Shown one piece after another: positions 26,618 to 35,763 of a DNA stretch of 64,000 nt. Each line of letters opens with the position of its first letter. The first letter of the stretch is position 1. Source of the stretch: Novosphingobium mathurense (lineage in GTDB: Bacteria; Pseudomonadota; Alphaproteobacteria; Sphingomonadales; Sphingomonadaceae); contig NZ_FVZE01000009.1 of assembly GCF_900168325.1 (NCBI RefSeq), positions 32,620-96,619 on the forward strand, given 5' to 3'. Below the pieces are notes generated by a model that saw only the letters and a program-made list of their open reading frames with translations, was not told the origin of the DNA and searched no databases. The translations under genes were made by a program, and so were the position numbers.

Positions 26618-27520
26618 ATGATTGCTGCACCGCTCACCCATTCTCAGCACCCGGTAATCTTGGGCGAAAGCGGAATCAAGGTATCGCCAATGGCTTGGGG
26701 CATGTGGCGATGTGCCGAAACCCCCTTCGAACAGGTCATGAAAGCCGCCCAGACCGCCGTTGAATGCGGTCTTACGCTATTCGATACGGCCGATATTTAC
26801 GGCAGCCGCACGAAGACCGGTTTCGGTACAGCGGAGATGGTGTTGGGTCAAATCCTCGAGTCTGAGCCAACACTGCGACAACACATCATCATCGCCACCA
26901 AGGGTGGCTTGTTCCCGGGCGTGCCCTATATCTCTAGCGGAGACTATCTGGCACAGGCCGTGGATGGGTCGTTGAGGCGCCTGCGCACCGATTGCATCGA
27001 TCTCTACCAGATCCACCGTAGAGACCTACTGACGCATCCCCAGGAGGTTGCACGCGCGCTCGATCTAATGGTCACTTCCGGTAAAGTGCGCTGCATCGGT
27101 GTGTCGAACCACAGCCCCGCACAATTTGCGGCGCTGCAGTCCTTTCTTTCGGTTCCAATCGTCAGCAACCAGATCGAGTTCTCGCCCATGTGCATCAACC
27201 CGTTGTTCGACGGATCCCTGGAAGATGCGATGCACCGCGGGGCGGCCGTCCTCGCATGGTCTCCTCTGGGCGGCGGCAACCTGCTGTCGACCAGCTCGCG
27301 GGTAGTCGACGCCTTGCGCGCCAATGCTGAAGCGCGAGGCACCGATCTGGCTGCAGTTGCACTGTCATGGATCTTGGCGCATCCCGCCCGAATTGTGCCC
27401 ATCATTGGATCACAGGACGCAGACCGACTGAAGCGTTCAAACGATGCTCTGAAAATCTATTGGACGCGTCAAGAGTGGTATCAAGTCCTACAGGCGTCCT
27501 TAGGTACGCGGCTTCCCTAA
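26618..27520 (+). CDS. Aldo/keto reductase
   Basis: A 300-residue AKR of normal length with the catalytic tetrad D56, Y61, K95 and H133 (FDTADIY, ATKGG, YQIHRR) and the cofactor segment PIIGSQDADRL near the end. It would reduce an aldehyde or ketone with NAD(P)H in the cytoplasm; the best relatives by pattern are bacterial AKR11/12-type sugar or keto-compound reductases. It is separated by 82 bases from the hydrolase on the same strand and converges with the HpcH/HpaI gene. Confidence 0.88.
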   Translation: MIAAPLTHSQHPVILGESGIKVSPMAWGMWRCAETPFEQVMKAAQTAVECGLTLFDTADIYGSRTKTGFGTAEMVLGQILESEPTLRQHIIIATKGGLFPGVPYISSGDYLAQAVDGSLRRLRTDCIDLYQIHRRDLLTHPQEVARALDLMVTSGKVRCIGVSNHSPAQFAALQSFLSVPIVSNQIEFSPMCINPLFDGSLEDAMHRGAAVLAWSPLGGGNLLSTSSRVVDALRANAEARGTDLAAVALSWILAHPARIVPIIGSQDADRLKRSNDALKIYWTRQEWYQVLQASLGTRLP

Positions 27521-27568
27521 GCAGGCAAGCTAAGGCACGGCAGCGGGGGCCTTACGGTGCGGCGGCGA

Positions 27569-28426
27569 TCAATATCCCGCGATCACGCCCCCGCTCCCGG
27601 CGATACCATACGATTGGGTCGGAGCCGTCATCAGAAGACGATATCCTTGGGCGCGAAGACGCTCAACATTGCGTTCATCGACATGCGGGTTGCCCACGAT
27701 CACGCTGTATGTGCGACAGATTTCGACGATCCGGTTGATCTGTCCGGCAACCTCGGGATGCTCATACTGCCGTGGATAGCCAAGCGCCTGACTCAGGTCG
27801 CCCTGCCCGACAAGACAAAAGCCTATTCCCGGCACATTGGCGAGTATATCCGCAAGGTTCTCGATTGCCTCGAGGCTTTCAACCATTAGGCCCACGACAA
27901 GTTCGCCATGTGGTGCAAGTGGCCATACATCGGCCCTTTGGTAATATTCGGCTTGGGTCAACCCCCAGTAGCGCGCTGCTGATGCCGGACCGTCTCCACG
28001 CACCCCCTTCGGCTCGTAGAGCGGGGCATTTCCAGGGCGTGGATAGCGGCACGCGGCGACAGTGTTGTAAGCTTGCTCCACAGTCGCGATATGTGGTGCG
28101 ATGATCCCGTAGACCCCACGATCGAGCACCTGTTTCGCGAGAAACTGGTTCATTTCAGCCCCATTTGCCGGAATACGCGCGATTGGTGTCACACTCGGTG
28201 CAATAGAACCTGTCATTGCGATTGCGCGGCGATCTAGCATGTATTGCAGCGCATTGCCGAGTCCCGCTGCGTCGTATGGATTGTGTTCCATTTCGAACAC
28301 GACTCCATCATAGGGCGAACCGGACAACTGCTCGGCGACGAGAATGTCTACCTTGGCAAAGCAACTTATGGCCGTACGTCCTTCCTCCCATGCGCGGATA
28401 AAGCCATTCAAACGTGGTTGGGACAT
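27569..28426 (-). CDS. HpcH/HpaI aldolase family protein
   Basis: A 285-residue class II pyruvate aldolase-like protein: VFEMEHNPYDA, APHIATVEQA with the catalytic surroundings, the metal-site glutamate in GLMVESLEAIENL and the VGQGDLSQALG motif. Such enzymes split 2-oxo-4-hydroxy acids into pyruvate and an aldehyde. In this neighbourhood it could finish a ring-cleavage pathway (for example act on 4-carboxy-4-hydroxy-2-oxoadipate-like acids) or a keto-deoxy sugar acid. It converges with the aldo/keto reductase. Confidence 0.85.
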   Translation of the reverse strand: MSQPRLNGFIRAWEEGRTAISCFAKVDILVAEQLSGSPYDGVVFEMEHNPYDAAGLGNALQYMLDRRAIAMTGSIAPSVTPIARIPANGAEMNQFLAKQVLDRGVYGIIAPHIATVEQAYNTVAACRYPRPGNAPLYEPKGVRGDGPASAARYWGLTQAEYYQRADVWPLAPHGELVVGLMVESLEAIENLADILANVPGIGFCLVGQGDLSQALGYPRQYEHPEVAGQINRIVEICRTYSVIVGNPHVDERNVERLRAQGYRLLMTAPTQSYGIAGSGGVIAGY

Positions 28427-29125
28427 GCCGATTGTGCTCCTTAAATACTTTGTAGGCCTTACCTGCCAGGTCGTTCACGCGAACCGAGCCACGAACCCTT
28501 CCCGCCTCCAGCCTGATGGTGGGCAAGGCAGATTGCCTTGCACCTTTGAAGCAGCGTCCTGGCCCATTATAACCTTGACCGGCGAGCCTAACAGGTCACC
28601 AAGAGTGGACTTTGTACTGATTGACCACATTACGGCCATATTTTCACCCGTCAACTCCCTTGCCACCGAGATAAGTGGTTGCGAAGGATCAACCATAATC
28701 TTGCATTTTACGCTTATCAACCCGGCCGCTACAGCTGTCCTTCTCCATGACACTGTTATGGCCTACTCAGACCAATTCATAAATATAAACCTATTAATAA
28801 CAATATTATAATGTGTCATATTTATCGATTAACATCGGTCACTCGCGCTTCCCTGGACGGGCAAGGCCGCAATGCCCCGCCTCCGGCAACCAAACCTCAA
28901 TCCGCCGAATAAGGTTTGTTCAACTTGAAAAAAGATTGGCCGCATAGTGGACATTGTGGCGACATGCACATATAACGCACGGGAAGGGCAGATCGGAGAG
29001 GAAACGGGTGCTCGAGACGCTGATCTCAGTCGACGCGATTGCGCGCAAATTCAAGGTTCAGTCGCCCCGACGCAACCCCTGACCTATCGTCAGCTGCACC
29101 CGTCAACTTCCCAGCGTGAGGTTCC
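28427..29125. other. Intergenic stretch with an unrecognised minus-strand frame
   Basis: A minus-strand frame at 28475-28753 gives 92 residues with a plausible protein look (VDPSQPLISVARELTGENMA) but no family recognised, and a shifted frame continues to 28308; it may be a decayed gene. The part 28770-28850 is very AT-rich. The promoter of the amidohydrolase operon at 29126 should lie at 28880-29120. Confidence 0.4.
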
Positions 29126-29998
29126 ATGTCGTTTCGCATCATTGACATCCATCCACACATTATCTCCTCCGACCTCGATCGCTACCCTATCAGTCCGCTG
29201 GGTGGAAAGCGCTCCACCTGGTCAGCCGATCATCCGGCAGATCTTGATACGCTGATCTCCAACATGGACGCGGCCAATGTCGTGAAAGCCGCAATCGTTC
29301 AGTCGAGCACGACGTACGGTTATAACAACGACTATGTAGCTGACGCGATCGCACAATACCCCGAACGCTTCACCGGCGTATTTACTATCGACATCTGGGC
29401 ACCGGACGCTGCTGAAAAGATCGAGCAGATGCATGCCATGGGCTTTGCCGGGATGCGTGTGTTCACCCGCGGTACGACGATGGACCAGCAATGGTTGGCG
29501 ATAGATGATCCCAAGACCTATCCTGCCTGGGCGAAGTGTCAGGAGCTGGGGTTGCCGGTCGCAACAAACGAAGTGCTGGACGATGTCGGCCGTCCGCAAT
29601 TGAGTAATATCCTGCGCCGTTTTCCGTCGCTTCGCATCCTACTCGATCATCTGTCGCTACCGCCGATCGAGGACGGTTACCCCTATGAAAAAGCACACGC
29701 ACTTTGGGAAATGTCGGAATTTCCGAACCTCTATCTCAAGGCGTGTTCGAAAAACTTCCGCCTCGCCAAAGTGGGACGCTCGACACCGGCAGACTTCATG
29801 AGCAAAATATTCGAGGTCTACGGGCCCAAACGCGTGGCTTGGGGTTCAAACTTCCCAGCTGAGGAAGAAAGCCTGCCCGACCTGGTGGAAATGTGCACCA
29901 GTTCGGTGGCTGAACTCTCCGAGGCGGACCGCTCCTGGTTGTTCGAAAAGACCGCTCTAAGCCTCTATCCATGCTTAGGGGCCGAACTCCCACGCTGA
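29126..29998 (+). CDS. Amidohydrolase-2 family protein
   Basis: A 290-residue TIM-barrel protein with H9-x-H11 (IIDIHPHI), a histidine in ILLDHLSLP and, where many relatives have a metal-binding aspartate (GSD), the sequence GSNFPAE with asparagine. Relatives include lactonases such as LigI and decarboxylases. It is first in an operon with two decarboxylase-like genes and the LigJ-like hydratase, so a hydrolytic step on an aromatic or lactone intermediate is likely. The Asn form also occurs in other family members, so it may still be active. Confidence 0.82.
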   Translation: MSFRIIDIHPHIISSDLDRYPISPLGGKRSTWSADHPADLDTLISNMDAANVVKAAIVQSSTTYGYNNDYVADAIAQYPERFTGVFTIDIWAPDAAEKIEQMHAMGFAGMRVFTRGTTMDQQWLAIDDPKTYPAWAKCQELGLPVATNEVLDDVGRPQLSNILRRFPSLRILLDHLSLPPIEDGYPYEKAHALWEMSEFPNLYLKACSKNFRLAKVGRSTPADFMSKIFEVYGPKRVAWGSNFPAEEESLPDLVEMCTSSVAELSEADRSWLFEKTALSLYPCLGAELPR

Positions 29999-30023
29999 TC
30001 CGCCCTCCATATGGTGCAAGAGA

Positions 30024-31025
30024 ATGGAAAAGCTCAAACTCACGATCGCTCTCAGCGACACCCCCGGTGTCCGCGCACTGCGTGACGGCCGCGTGGAAGT
30101 TGCGGGCGCTGAACTCTTATTTATGGACGTGCATCCGCACGTCGCCGCCTACCGTCAGATGGTACGCGAACAATCGTTCGACATCTGCGAACTTGCCGCA
30201 ACCACGTACCTCGTGGCGAAATCTTTTGGGTATCCACTCAGCGCCGTACCAGTATTCCTACAAAGGGGCTTTCACCACGGCGCCGTCGTCGTAAGGGAAG
30301 ATGCCGGAATTTGCGACCCCAGAGACTTGCATGGACGAAAAGTCGGCGTGCGCGCCTACAGCGTGACGACCGGTGTCTGGGGTCGCGGAATCCTTATGGA
30401 AGAGTATGGACTCGACGCGTCCAAAGTAACCTGGGTGGTGGATGATGAAGAACACGTCTCCGAACTACGGCTCCCCGCGAATGTGGAGCACGTTGAAGCG
30501 GGCAACTCCATTGCCGCAATGATGGCCGCCGGGTCGCTCGATGCTGGATTCGGCGGAGACGCGGGGATCGGTCGCTCCGGCGCACCGAAAGCAGGGTGGA
30601 ATGTCCCCTCCTCTTCTAATGCGTCACATTATGCGCCATTACTCGACAAGGCAGACACGCTTGCGGCTGACTGGTGGCAGCGCACAGGCATCTATCCGAT
30701 CCACGGCGTACTCGTGATCAAATCCAGCCTGACACAGGCGTACCCATGGCTAGCCGATGCCCTTGTAGAAGCCTTCGAAGAAGCTAAGCGGATCTGGTTG
30801 GCCGAGAGGACGTCCGGTGCAGGCATGAGCGCTGTAGACTTACATTTCGACAGGCTAGCCAGCATTGTCGGCAGCGACCTACTCCCTAACGGGATCCCCG
30901 CGAACCGGGCAACTCTGGAGGCTCTGCAGCGCATGGCCCTCGCCCAGAAATTGATCGCCCTCCAGTTGCCTCTAGACGAACTTTTTCTCCCTGTTTCCAA
31001 TGCTCCTTTCGCTCACGGAGCCTGA
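30024..31025 (+). CDS. 4,5-dihydroxyphthalate decarboxylase-like protein (1)
   Basis: A 333-residue protein of the periplasmic-binding-fold family that contains Pht5, the 4,5-dihydroxyphthalate decarboxylase: start KLTIALSDTPGVRALRDGRV, then MVREQSFDICELAATTYLV and LHGRKVGVRAYSVTTGVWGRG. No signal peptide, so it is cytoplasmic, unlike transport binding proteins of the same fold. It likely decarboxylates a dihydroxylated aromatic acid. It is 25 bases after the amidohydrolase and 2 bases before a paralogue. Confidence 0.75.
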   Translation: MEKLKLTIALSDTPGVRALRDGRVEVAGAELLFMDVHPHVAAYRQMVREQSFDICELAATTYLVAKSFGYPLSAVPVFLQRGFHHGAVVVREDAGICDPRDLHGRKVGVRAYSVTTGVWGRGILMEEYGLDASKVTWVVDDEEHVSELRLPANVEHVEAGNSIAAMMAAGSLDAGFGGDAGIGRSGAPKAGWNVPSSSNASHYAPLLDKADTLAADWWQRTGIYPIHGVLVIKSSLTQAYPWLADALVEAFEEAKRIWLAERTSGAGMSAVDLHFDRLASIVGSDLLPNGIPANRATLEALQRMALAQKLIALQLPLDELFLPVSNAPFAHGA

Positions 31026-31027
31026 TT

Positions 31028-31927
31028 GTGCCAACTACCCCTATCACCTTACGGCTGAACCTCGCCGATTCCCCAATTACACGCCCGCTTACTGACGGAC
31101 GCGTCACCTCAGATATCGTCCGACTAGAGATGTGCGGTCCCAAATCTGCTCACGAGGGCTTCAAAGCCATGGTAGAAGGTGATACCTTCGACGGCGGTGA
31201 ACTCGCACTGGCAACGTTTCTGCAGGCCAAAGAACAGGATGTGCCGTTGAGCCTACTGCCTGCGGTCATGGGTGGTGCAAACCATCATCGTAGTATTACA
31301 TACAACGCGGAATTCGGGGAGATCATCCCGCGCGACATAGAAGGGCGCCGTGTCGCCGTACGATCCTATTCCCAGACCACCGGTGTTTGGGTGCGCGGCT
31401 TTCTTTGTGAGGATTTTGGGGTCGATCTCGACCGAGTTACCTGGGTATGCGCATCCGGACCCCACGTGGCCGGATGCGCAGAGCCGGCCAATGTCGAGCG
31501 GGTTCCTACGGATACTAATCTCGGACAAATGCTCCTGTCGGGCGAGGTCAGCGCACTTATCGTCGGCGTGGAGGCATTACCAAAGGGCGGTGAGTTGCGC
31601 CCGCTCATCCCCTTACCAAATGAAGCAGCTTGCAAATGGAGCGAACGGCACCATGGGGTGCCTATCAACCACATGTTTGTACTTCGCTCCGACCTTGTCA
31701 AAAATCGTCCTGATGTCGTCGAGGAAGTCTATCGCATGCTGTCGCAAGCCAAAGCAATGGCACAACCTGACGGAAAGTCGGAATTCATACGATTTGGCAT
31801 CGGGGCAAACGCATCTGTGATAGACCTCTTCTGCAAGTTGTGCCGAGATCAACACATCGTCAGAACAAATTTCGATGCCGACGCCCTTTTTCAGGATGCG
31901 CGCAAGATATTGCGTGACGCTTCTTGA
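31028..31927 (+). CDS. 4,5-dihydroxyphthalate decarboxylase-like protein (2)
   Basis: A 299-residue paralogue of the preceding protein sharing the layout LADSPITRPLTDGRV, GDTFDGGELALATFL, RRVAVRSYSQTTGVWVRG and the FGVDLDRVTWV strand. It starts with GTG at 31028 two bases after the first stop. It has no leader peptide. The pair could be two subunits of one enzyme, or act on two related acids; Pht5 itself is encoded by one gene. Shorter than copy 1 at the C-terminus. Confidence 0.73.
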   Translation: MPTTPITLRLNLADSPITRPLTDGRVTSDIVRLEMCGPKSAHEGFKAMVEGDTFDGGELALATFLQAKEQDVPLSLLPAVMGGANHHRSITYNAEFGEIIPRDIEGRRVAVRSYSQTTGVWVRGFLCEDFGVDLDRVTWVCASGPHVAGCAEPANVERVPTDTNLGQMLLSGEVSALIVGVEALPKGGELRPLIPLPNEAACKWSERHHGVPINHMFVLRSDLVKNRPDVVEEVYRMLSQAKAMAQPDGKSEFIRFGIGANASVIDLFCKLCRDQHIVRTNFDADALFQDARKILRDAS

Positions 31928-31957
31928 ATACAAATTCCCCATAGCGAGGAACTTCAA

Positions 31958-32977
31958 TTGATTATTGACTGCCATGGGCATTTTACAACCGCACCCGCCG
32001 CTCTTGGCCAGTGGCGAGAACAGCAGATCACTGCATTCAACGATGGAATGCAGGCTCCGAGGCCAAGCGCCTTACAGATTTCAGACGACGAAATCCGCCT
32101 TGCCATTGAGCCTTGGCAACTGAAATTCTTGCACGAGCGCGGAAGCGACATGATCCTTTTTTCGCCGATTGCGAGCCATATGGGGCATAGTGTAGGCGAC
32201 GAAGCGGTGTCTCGCGTATGGTCGCAAGTGGCGAACGATTTGGTCCACCGCGCCTGCCGCCTCTATCCGCAGCACCTCGCCCCTGTATGCCAACTTCCCC
32301 AATCGCCAGGCGCTTCGCCTGCCGGATGCATCGAGGAATTGCGGCGATGTGTCGAGGATCTCGGGTTTGTCGGTTGCAATCTAAATCCGGATCCATCCGG
32401 CGGGTTCTGGCGCGATCCGCCTATCACCGACCCCTGGTGGTATCCGCTATACGAGGAGATGGTACGACTTGACGTGCCGGCCATGATTCACGTCAGTGGT
32501 TCATGCTTACATTGTGTACATACGACTGGGGCACATTACCTACACGGTGATACGACGGCCTTCATGCAAATGCTTACCTCGGACCTGTTCGATAGATTTC
32601 CAACTCTGCGGTTCGTCATTCCGCATGGGGGCGGCGCTATACCCTATCATTGGGGGCGCTATCGCGGGATCGCGCAAGACATGGGTCGTGATATCGATGA
32701 GCTTTTGAGCAACGTCTTTTTCGACACTTGCGTTTATCACAGCAACGGATTGGAGATGCTGCTCAAGACTATTCCATCAAAGAACATCCTCTTCGCCTCG
32801 GAGATGTTGGGAGCAGTGCGCGGCGTAAACCCCGACACGGGGCATTATTATGACGACACCAAGTACTATTTCGACGAACTCGACATGCTCGATCCCAAAG
32901 ATGCGCAGCTGATATTCGAAGACAACGTCAGAGCCATCTACCCGCGATTGAATGCCCATCTCGACGCGCTGACATAA
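31958..32977 (+). CDS. ligJ: LigJ-like 4-oxalomesaconate hydratase
   Basis: A 339-residue amidohydrolase-fold hydratase. The start MIIDCHGHFTTAP (H6, H8), the blocks GFVGCNLNPDPSGG, MIHVSGSC, FVIPHGGGAIPYHWGR and the metal-site glutamate in ILFASEMLGAVRG closely follow LigJ of Sphingobium SYK-6. LigJ adds water to 4-oxalomesaconate to give 4-carboxy-4-hydroxy-2-oxoadipate, the step after gallate or protocatechuate 4,5-cleavage. TTG start at 31958, with GCGAGGA before it. It would complement DesB (46954-48213), although it is encoded 14 kb away. Confidence 0.8.
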   Translation: MIIDCHGHFTTAPAALGQWREQQITAFNDGMQAPRPSALQISDDEIRLAIEPWQLKFLHERGSDMILFSPIASHMGHSVGDEAVSRVWSQVANDLVHRACRLYPQHLAPVCQLPQSPGASPAGCIEELRRCVEDLGFVGCNLNPDPSGGFWRDPPITDPWWYPLYEEMVRLDVPAMIHVSGSCLHCVHTTGAHYLHGDTTAFMQMLTSDLFDRFPTLRFVIPHGGGAIPYHWGRYRGIAQDMGRDIDELLSNVFFDTCVYHSNGLEMLLKTIPSKNILFASEMLGAVRGVNPDTGHYYDDTKYYFDELDMLDPKDAQLIFEDNVRAIYPRLNAHLDALT

Positions 32978-33075
32978 GCTCAGCGACGGTGAAAACCTTC
33001 CAAACGGACGTTACCAAGGGGACATGCGAAGACTTTGCAAGATCCCGGATGCGTCAGATCTTGGTCAAGGCAGTC

Positions 33076-33858
33076 CTACTTGTTGACATTCTCAATCTCG
33101 GGATCATAGCCCAGCCGTGAAGAGATGAGATCGGCATGGTTCACGACAAGCGAAGAGAACAGGTCAATTTTCTTCGTGGTGAATTCATCACTGATTCCAC
33201 TGATGCTGATTGCAGCAAACACACGACCAGAAGAATTGTGAATTGGTGCTCCGATGCATTTCACTCCATCGGTCAATTCCCCGTCGTCGAACGCGTACCC
33301 ACGTTCGCGTATTGCCTGGAGCTCTTGCCTTAAATGGTCCGGATCGACGATCGTTTGCTCTGTAAAGCGTCGAAGCCCAAGCGAGATGAAGCGCTCAATT
33401 TCGGCTGGCGATTGAAATGCCAGAGCTGCCTTGCCAGTAGAAGTCGCATGGGCAGGCGACGCTTCAAGCACATAACGGGTGTTGAACGAGGAGCCGTCGG
33501 CATCTGTCCTATTGATGACTGTCGAATGGACACCATCGAACACGGCCAAATGCACAGTTTCGCCGCTAACACGAGTCAAAGCTTCCACCGTACTCCTGGC
33601 TTCGTGTTGCAGTTCCATGTTGGCCAAGACCGTGTTGCCTAGCCCAAACAGTTTCATGCCCAGCCGGAATTGATCGCGCTGGCGCTCCTGCTCAAGGTAA
33701 CCGAGTTCCTTGAGAGTTCTAATGATCCGGTTTGCCGTACCACGAGGAATGCCGATCCGCTTGGCGATCTCTGCCACCGAAAGCTGCTGTTCCACGGTCG
33801 AAAAACAATCGAGCACAGCAGCTGCTTTGACCAAACTCTTTAGGTTGTCCTGGCTCAT
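33076..33858 (-). CDS. IclR-family transcriptional regulator
   Basis: A 260-residue regulator: N-terminal winged helix (LSVAEIAKRIGIPRGTANRIIRTL, about residue 25-48) and a C-terminal effector domain with HATSTGKAALAF and GVKCIGAPIHNSSG, the IclR hallmark. IclR proteins control aromatic and sugar-acid operons with aromatic or keto-acid effectors. It is convergent with the LigJ-like operon and near the DhaL gene, so it may regulate either one; no operator is obvious. Confidence 0.9.
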   Translation of the reverse strand: MSQDNLKSLVKAAAVLDCFSTVEQQLSVAEIAKRIGIPRGTANRIIRTLKELGYLEQERQRDQFRLGMKLFGLGNTVLANMELQHEARSTVEALTRVSGETVHLAVFDGVHSTVINRTDADGSSFNTRYVLEASPAHATSTGKAALAFQSPAEIERFISLGLRRFTEQTIVDPDHLRQELQAIRERGYAFDDGELTDGVKCIGAPIHNSSGRVFAAISISGISDEFTTKKIDLFSSLVVNHADLISSRLGYDPEIENVNK

Positions 33859-34036
33859 TTATACCCACTTTGACGGTGCAAACCGCAATTTCCCTTGTCA
33901 GTAACTTTGCATTCTGAGGTGACCGAGAAAGTTTCTCGCTCACCTCATGTTTCACATATCGCTAAGCGCAAAAACGAGCAACTCCGGTCGTAATAACGAT
34001 CCGTCCGTACAGCCCCACTTGAAAATTCACGATATC

Positions 34037-34654
34037 CTATACTTGCGCCAGCCCAGCGAGCATTATCTGTGCGGCAACCATCCCCGGATCGTCCAGGCCG
34101 ATCGAACGTTCGGCGAATATGCGGGCCCGGCCGATGCGGCTAGGCCTGTCGCGGAATTCGTCCAGTACGCTCGAAACTGCTTGCATTGCCTGCTCGAGAA
34201 TGGCGTCCGGGTCACTGAGACCTTCTGCCACCTCCACTATACCCGCCAACGCATCGAGCACGGTCTTGTCGCCTAGATTGGCTTTGCCGCGCTGTGACAT
34301 CGTATCCATGGCCTGCTGCACTAAACCAGCCATGTCAGACCAGTGCGCTTCCTGGCTGCCCTTGTAGCGTTTGCTCGCTACTGTAAGGCTCATTACGAGC
34401 AAGTTGCCGAAGCTCGAACTGGACACTTCCGACACACGCGTTGCGCAAGCCATGAAAGCCGCGCCAAGATCCAGGGGCAGAGTGTCCTTTATGCCCTCAA
34501 GCGCCCGGAATGCCTTGAGCAGCGTGATGCCGAGATCACCGTCACCGAGTTTGCCGTCCAGTACGGTAAGCTCGTCATGACGGCGTTCAAGTACGGTGAG
34601 AACCGCGCTAATTCCGTAGCGCAGGGATTGCGTCGTCAGACCAGTCATGGTCAT
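34037..34654 (-). CDS. dhaL: Dihydroxyacetone-kinase L subunit (DhaL)
   Basis: A 205-residue DAK2 domain. The Mg-ADP-binding aspartates are in LDGKLGDGDLGITLL (family LGDGDxG motif); helical segments such as SSSFGNLLVMSL and GDKTVLDALAGIVE fit the eight-helix barrel. DhaL supplies the nucleotide for phosphorylation of the substrate bound to DhaK. It overlaps dhaK by 4 bases. No DhaM is present, so phosphate may come from ATP or from a PTS protein encoded elsewhere. Confidence 0.88.
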   Translation of the reverse strand: MTMTGLTTQSLRYGISAVLTVLERRHDELTVLDGKLGDGDLGITLLKAFRALEGIKDTLPLDLGAAFMACATRVSEVSSSSFGNLLVMSLTVASKRYKGSQEAHWSDMAGLVQQAMDTMSQRGKANLGDKTVLDALAGIVEVAEGLSDPDAILEQAMQAVSSVLDEFRDRPSRIGRARIFAERSIGLDDPGMVAAQIMLAGLAQV

Positions 34655-35652
34655 ACTTTCCAGAACGCACAGGCGGCTGGCGCGGTCAAAAAGGATTCCA
34701 ACTCGTCGTCGAGCGCCAACAGTGTGGTCGAGACGCCGGCCATCTCCATTGATGTCGCATAGCGGCCGACCAATGGGAACGCGATCTCGATCCCAGTATC
34801 GACAAGGCGATCGGCGATGCGGTTGTATAGGATAAAGAGCTCTTCGGCAGGAGTGGCGCCGAGGCTGTTGACGAGAAGCGCTACCCGGCTGCCGCGTCGT
34901 AGGTCAATGTCCTTAAGCAGAGGCTCGATCATAGCATCCGCGATGTCGTTAGCCGGCGCCAATTTGGTTCGCGCGACGCCTGGTTCACCATGGATGCCCA
35001 TGCCAACTTCCATTTCGTCATCTGCAATCTCGAAGGTGGGCTTGCCCACCTGCGGCAGCATGCAAGGTGACAGCGCGACCCCCATGCTGCGGCAGCCGTC
35101 GGCCGCCTTTTGAGCTATACGCGACACTTCTGCAAGGTTGAGGCCCGCTTCGGCCGCGGCGCCCGCGATCTTGAAGGTGAAGACCATTCCGGCCACTCCA
35201 CGACGCTTATGCCGCTCGGACAGCGGTGCGCTGGCAACGTCGTCAGCAAGCACCACCGTCGCGCATTGCACCTCATCCTCAAGCATGTCGCTAGCCATGT
35301 CGAAATTCATCACATCGCCGCCATAGTTACCGTAGAGTAGCAGGACTCCTGCGTCACCACTGGCGGTACGGATCGCCGTCGAAATCTGGCTGACCGATGG
35401 CGAGGCGAAGACGTCGCCATTGGCAACAGCATCGAGGAAACCCGGACCGACGTAACCGGTGAAAATTGGAAGATGGCCAGAACCACCGCCCGAAACGATC
35501 CCGACCTTGCCCGGCTTCGCCTCACCAGGACGACTAATAACTCGCGTCGTGCCCTCTACCAGTTGGTAATATTGAGGGTAAGCTCGGACTAGCCCCTTGA
35601 GAGCTTCCTCGGCGTAATCGAAGGGATCATTCGAGATCTTCTTCACATCCAT
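34651..35652 (-). CDS. dhaK: Dihydroxyacetone-kinase K subunit (DhaK)
   Basis: A 333-residue DAK1 domain with GIVSGGGSGHLP (residue 51-62) and the nucleophilic histidine H221 in GMGIHGEPG that binds the ketose covalently. Substrates of the family are dihydroxyacetone, erythrulose and other short ketoses. It lies between the DapA-like gene and dhaL on the minus strand and probably phosphorylates a C3-C4 ketone released from a sugar or sugar acid; a TalC-type aldolase divergent at 37306 could use the product. Confidence 0.9.
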   Translation of the reverse strand: MDVKKISNDPFDYAEEALKGLVRAYPQYYQLVEGTTRVISRPGEAKPGKVGIVSGGGSGHLPIFTGYVGPGFLDAVANGDVFASPSVSQISTAIRTASGDAGVLLLYGNYGGDVMNFDMASDMLEDEVQCATVVLADDVASAPLSERHKRRGVAGMVFTFKIAGAAAEAGLNLAEVSRIAQKAADGCRSMGVALSPCMLPQVGKPTFEIADDEMEVGMGIHGEPGVARTKLAPANDIADAMIEPLLKDIDLRRGSRVALLVNSLGATPAEELFILYNRIADRLVDTGIEIAFPLVGRYATSMEMAGVSTTLLALDDELESFLTAPAACAFWKV

Positions 35653-35763
35653 CTCCTTGGATTGACCGTCTGCTTGCTCGCCCGGCCATTGATATTATCA
35701 TGGGTGCAAGTGGGCGGGCATAACCGTCTAGGGAAACGGCTATGCCCACTTTGGATTTTGACG

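Noticed and set aside
30024..31927. ABC-transporter substrate-binding proteins
   Set aside because: The fold is similar but there is no signal peptide and no permease or ATPase gene nearby.
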